Source: Crotalaria pallida (Eukaryota > Streptophyta > Magnoliopsida > Fabales > Fabaceae). Taken from it: a DNA stretch of 64,000 nt. The DNA lies in NCBI GenBank assembly GCA_037953625.1, contig CM075651.1, forward strand, positions 133,080,501 to 133,144,500, read 5' to 3'. The position numbers were made by a program, and so were the translations under genes. Shown here in pieces: positions 59,929-64,000 of the stretch. The notes beneath the pieces were generated by a model. The model was given only the letters and a program-made list of their open reading frames with translations, made no database searches and had not been told where the DNA came from. Each line of letters starts with the position of its first letter. Positions within the stretch are counted from its first letter, which is position 1.

Positions 59929-60831
59929 TACACTTTTTGGAAAAGATGAATAACGTCCATTGTATAAATATATATTTTATTGTTTATTAGGGGTTGGCTA
60001 GAATAATACATTCAAATATCATGGATAAAAAAACTAGATTTGGACTCTAGTTAATAGTTTTTGAGATAGGGCCACTTTTCTTCTCCAAACAAGTAAGGGT
60101 TTTTGCCAAAAGAAAAAACCTTTTTCCTAAATCAAAAGAACATTGATGAGTTTCATTCTCCCTTTTTTACTCAAGAAATGTAACTTCTGCTCACTAGTGG
60201 CTCCCACATAACTGAATGCATAAGCGAAGAGTTGGATAAACAAGTAACTTTACGAAATTCTTCAAAAAATACAATATAAGAAAATTAATATTGAAAAATT
60301 AACTTTAAACACTTTACAATATTAAATATTTCATTTTTTTTTTAAATTCAAAATTACTTCTTCAAACAACGTTTTTAGAATACTTATCATGAATGACAAG
60401 TGGTGGTGGTTCAAAGGTCTGGGTATCGTATGCTTGTCCCAACTTGTGAATTATTTCTCTTTCCCTGTTGAGTTGTGACTATTCATTCATGGAGTGGACC
60501 ATTTTTTAATCATGGACATTATGTCAAATACTTTTTCTTACCTTTCCTGTTATGATAAACTTTTTCTTCCCTTTTGGAACAATGCCAACACCAATTTCGA
60601 ATAATTGAGGTCGACATATAATGATATGAAATAAATAATGGTGCGTGCTTTGGCTGGCATATTTGCACTTGTGAAGCACATGAATAAACTCCGTTTTACC
60701 TCCCTTTCCCTACATATGTATATGTACTTAATTGTAAAACATAAAATGACGTTGATGACAATCTACCATCAATTTAGTTAATTTAGATATAATATTCTAT
60801 TCTTTTTTTAACATTCCATTATTAGTTTATT
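59929..60831. other. Spacer; no gene seen
   Basis: AT-rich; no coding or bounded repeat recognised. Confidence 0.4.
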
Positions 60832-60842
60832 TAATTTATCAG

Positions 60843-60949
60843 CCTTTTTTTTTTGGTTTACATAGGAGGTCTGGGACTAGAACCATGACCTGGGGAGGAG
60901 GAAATCCTAAGTATCCCTGCAGCCATCAACTGCACTGTCTTACGCGGAC
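60843..60949 (-). mobile_element. SINE-like insertion (short family, copy 2)
   Basis: T run at left, GGTTCTAGTCCCAGACC on the minus strand, and duplication TAATTTATCAG (60832-60842 and 60950-60960). Same family and length class as 58774-58882. Confidence 0.85.
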
Positions 60950-60960
60950 TAATTTATCAG

Positions 60961-61729
60961 ACTTTTCTGTTAGCATTAACAAAAAATTGATGGTACGACA
61001 AACAACGCAAATATAAACGAACCAAAGAAACCCAAATATGAGGGAAAAAAATTAAGAGATCAAAATAAGATAAATAATTAACTGTTCACCAAAAAAAAAA
61101 GATAAATAATTAACTTAATTAATCAAATGAACAGTTCTGCACTTTTGCCCATCATCTAATAATATTGCAAGCTGAACCCTTTGATGGTCATTACATGAAA
61201 ATGAAATGAATTTGACTGTAACAATATCCTTAATTAGATTTAGGAAGTGTCTAAAATAACAGCAAACTGCAATATGCTCCCATGAGTTTAATTTAAAATT
61301 AATTTTTTTATCAATAAAAAGAAATGGCATACATTATGGATTTGTGGAACAGCAAATGTGCTCCCATATGTTTGAGTTAGAGGTATGCAATAATAAACCT
61401 TAAGTGGCCTTGTTGCATGTTTAAGCCTTTGTATACATTTATTGAGAAGGAACATTGACAATAGTTAGGTAATTGAGGGGATATCCGCCTCTCTTTTTGG
61501 GTCATAAATACAAAAAAGGAAATATAAGGTTATTAATATCAATGCATTTAAAAAAAAAATCAAAATGTCTTGCTAACAAATGTGTTTAGTTTCTCGTGTT
61601 GAAAAATTAGTCATAAACGTATATTTTTCTATGTTTCGAAATTACAAAAATCTTTTTTTTTTTCATAAATTCTCACTATATTTGACTTCTATACAAGTAC
61701 ACTATAAACACTTTTTAGCATTTGTCTGA
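60961..61729. other. Spacer; no gene seen
   Basis: AT-rich with several homopolymer runs; no exon recognised. Confidence 0.4.
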
Positions 61730-62027
61730 TACTTCCTCCGGTCCTTATTATAGATCACATTCTAGAATATTTTTTTATCCTAATTATAAATCACTTATAT
61801 TTCTTATGTATCATTTAATATTTTTTTTCTTTTTTGCTCATATTAAATGCTTTAGCTATCTCTGCTTTCTTCGTTGTTCATTAATGAAACTGAACTTTCT
61901 AAAAGAAGTTGAAAAGATAAAATTGTAATATTACAATATATTCTCACAGAATTCAGAAAAGTGAATACTTTTTTTTCGTACATGTAAATTGGTTAAATAC
62001 GTCGTATAACAAGGACTGGAGGGAGTA
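61730..62027. mobile_element. Stowaway-like MITE, copy 2
   Basis: Ends TTCCTCCGGTCCTTATTATA and, reversed, CTCCCTCCAGTCCTTGTTAT, with TA at both outer edges. Length 298 bp and homologous to the 297-bp copy at 53223-53519 along its length. Confidence 0.85.
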
Positions 62028-62564
62028 TTAAACATCAGCATCTTGTTAAGACATCCACACACCTGCATATATTAGCGTATAATTGAACAGTATTACAATA
62101 GGGATACAAGCCTGACTGAGCAATTTCTATTTTGTTCTATCACATTTGGCACTACCATACAATAACCATGTTAGCATCTTTAGAAACATATCTATGTGAC
62201 ATTGCTTTCCAGGGTGCTGGTACTCCTTATAGATTAATTACCAAAAAAAAGCGACAATTTTACTCAACAAATCATATGATGAAACGACTTCCAAAGATGA
62301 CCAACAATGATCAAGTCTTATCCCACTAATCGGGATTCGCTACATGAATCAAATGACAACATTGTGCTGGCCTCATAACTATAAGTATATAATATGAGTA
62401 AAGTCTTCTTCATGCAACAATATTAAGCCACTGCAGCTATGTAGTATGTAGTGAGGGAAGGAGCGTTCTAAAAATTTATTTAGCTCTATCACCTGCTGGT
62501 ATCCCAAATTTCAAATGCTCATTTACCTTCTCTGTTAGAGAATGGCATAAAAAATGTTCAACCT
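62028..62564. other. Spacer/3' UTR of the alpha/beta hydrolase
   Basis: No gene seen; the part nearest 62565 probably belongs to the hydrolase 3' UTR. Confidence 0.35.
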
Positions 62565-63160
62565 TCATACTTGTGAAACACATAGATTTAATTTCTTGGC
62601 CTCTCTTTTACTTTGAACAAATTCAACAATTAATTTGACAACAGAATCTGGTCTTTCAACATGAGGAAGGTGGCCACAATTGGGTATTTGGCGTATAATT
62701 GCGTCAGGTAATTCACAGTGAAGTTGCTGCAAGAGTTAAACAGTACAAATTTAACTTCAGATATAGTAATAGCATTGAATATTATTCCTTGGTAATCAAG
62801 TAAAGTGAAACAATATAAGAGATAACTATAGTCCAATAAAAAATGTTATATCCTCCTAAGAAATCAGCCTCAAAATCTTTTTAACCATAAAAAAGTGGCA
62901 TGTGTCACTTGAACTAACACATGTCAACTTCCTCTGGGTTAAAAGTGACACATGTCACTTTCGTATGGTTAGGAGGATCTTTAGGTTGATTTATTAGGAG
63001 GATATATCATTACTCCAATATCAGACTATTTTTAAATGAGTCTTTTAGATTTCTTGTTCATCACATGTTACTAAATAGTGATTCGGTAACTAACCACTGC
63101 AAGCCTATTGCTGATGATGCGGTCATTTTCGCCCCATATTATTAATGTTTTCTGCTTAAC
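62565..63160 (-). CDS. Alpha/beta-hydrolase fold protein, last two exons (5' part outside window or not found)
   Basis: Minus-strand exons 63160-63095 and 62726-62565 join in frame. The first gives VKQKTLIIWGENDRIIS, in which the aspartate of WGENDR is the catalytic acid. The second gives HCELPDAIIRQIPNCGHLPH, with the catalytic histidine in NCGHLPH, then a C-terminal helix and the stop at 62565-62567. This is the standard C-terminal end of serine alpha/beta hydrolases in plants; substrate unknown. The acceptor before 63160 (TTTTACAG) requires a further upstream exon, which I did not recognise in 63161-64000, so it probably lies past the right edge. A foldback element sits in the intron. Confidence 0.85.
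62849..63007. mobile_element. Foldback MITE in the last intron of the alpha/beta hydrolase
   Basis: Left arm TATCCTCCTAAGAAATCAGC and reversed right arm TATCCTCCTAATAAATCAAC pair well; the centre holds repeated AAGTGACACATGT-type inverted motifs. About 160 bp; target duplication unclear. Confidence 0.65.
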
Positions 63161-64000
63161 CTGTAAAACAAACTCAAAACATCATATTGAGAAGGAAATG
63201 AAGCTTCTGGAAATAAAAATGAAGTCTAAGGTGTGCACTCTACCCATACAAATATGTCGTAAATATGGACTAGAAACAATGCAAGGCAAAAAGGAAAATC
63301 ACACTGCCTTGCTCAAGACCAAGGGACTTTAAGAGTTGTGTACACATCAATCCATCCCACCCAATGGATTACGCTAGTAGGCTAGTGCTAACCGGTGTTG
63401 ACACTGTTTAAGAAATAAAAAAAAGAAGATAAGTTTGTATGAGGAATTGGTGTATATTTTTTATGGAAAAGTTGATACACTCAGTTCCTCAAAACAAACT
63501 TTCGCCCTGGTTAGCAAAGACCCTTTCAAGTATGCAAGCATGTTTTCTAACATGAACTAACTTTAGCATAGTTCATCTTTCTGAGCAAACCGGTACATCT
63601 GTGAAGCCCACTTTTTTCCCTAACTAGTTTTCCTAGGAAATAAGGGCATGTTCAAGTTGGGTCTGGTGGACAAGCGAATTTTGAAACGTGTTGTTAACTG
63701 TGATCAAAATAATGATGACAAAAAATGATCTGGTGTATGTGGCACTAAAATTCAAATAAGTCTTGAACATTGTGGACCACAGATAAGTGTGTCTTTGTCA
63801 AATAACTGTTCTTCTAAATTTTACTGATAAAACTCGGATTGAAAAATTCATGATAAGCATTTAAAATACGAAGAACTTCAAATGAAGAGTTGAAATTATA
63901 ACCGAGTACACCCCAAGCCTCATTGTTACAAAATAAGTTCAGTGGAGAACGGTATTAGATGACTTGTGCCACATGGAAATCTGAGAAGGTGTAATGAGTA
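63161..64000. other. Probably intron of the alpha/beta hydrolase; no exon recognised
   Basis: No convincing exon on the minus strand and no plus-strand gene. Confidence 0.35.

Overview
This is a plant nuclear window: AT-rich, with multi-exon GT-AG genes whose introns carry SINEs, MITEs and plastid DNA. The transposon content (an Ogre-like Ty3/gypsy element with an extra ORF upstream of gag, Sirevirus-type copia LTRs, and Helitrons ending in CTAG) suggests a papilionoid legume. I cannot name the species from sequence alone. Products are named from remembered protein families; no database was searched.

Layout. 1-4270 holds remains of two Sirevirus-like Ty1/copia elements in opposite orientations: gag, primer site and LTR on the minus strand, then a 3' end, polypurine tract and LTR on the plus strand. 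4444-21797 is a structurally complete Ogre/Tat-type Ty3/gypsy element on the minus strand. It has 2.04 and 2.06 kb LTRs, an exact 5-bp target duplication (AACAC), ORF1 (DUF7745-like with coiled coil), gag, protease with G-patch, a predicted frame-restoring intron, RT-RNase H, a second RNase H, integrase, and an 18-unit minisatellite in its 3' untranslated part. A few stops and frameshifts break its reading frames. 23.7-26.9 kb carries a 14-3-3 gene (+). 29.06-30.95 kb carries a small split EAF7/MRGBP-like gene (-) assembled here from five short exons. 33.0-38.25 kb is a head-to-tail pair of Helitrons, each carrying a fragment that looks like the first coding exons of an ATG8 autophagy gene. 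38.9-43.8 kb is a plastid triose-phosphate/phosphate translocator gene (+). 46.5-53.0 kb is a mitochondrial-type PPR gene (-); its 2.6-kb first intron carries a plastid 16S rRNA fragment and its probable 3' UTR intron a solo LTR. 56.9-58.4 kb is a PDCB-type X8-domain gene (+). 62.6-63.2 kb holds the last two exons of an alpha/beta-hydrolase gene (-) that runs off the right edge.

The host genes are unrelated housekeeping genes (signalling adaptor, chromatin, plastid transport, organelle RNA, cell wall/plasmodesmata) and form no pathway. Between them lie small non-autonomous elements, many with exact target-site duplications readable in the sequence: six SINE-like insertions, three Mutator-like long-TIR elements, two copies of one Stowaway-like MITE and other foldbacks. 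I saw no tRNA gene, CRISPR array or bacterial-type operon, and no convincing undescribed biological system. The most unusual items are the tandem Helitrons with the ATG8 fragment, the covarying palindrome clusters in the Sirevirus LTRs, and the two-monomer minisatellite and intron of the Ogre element.
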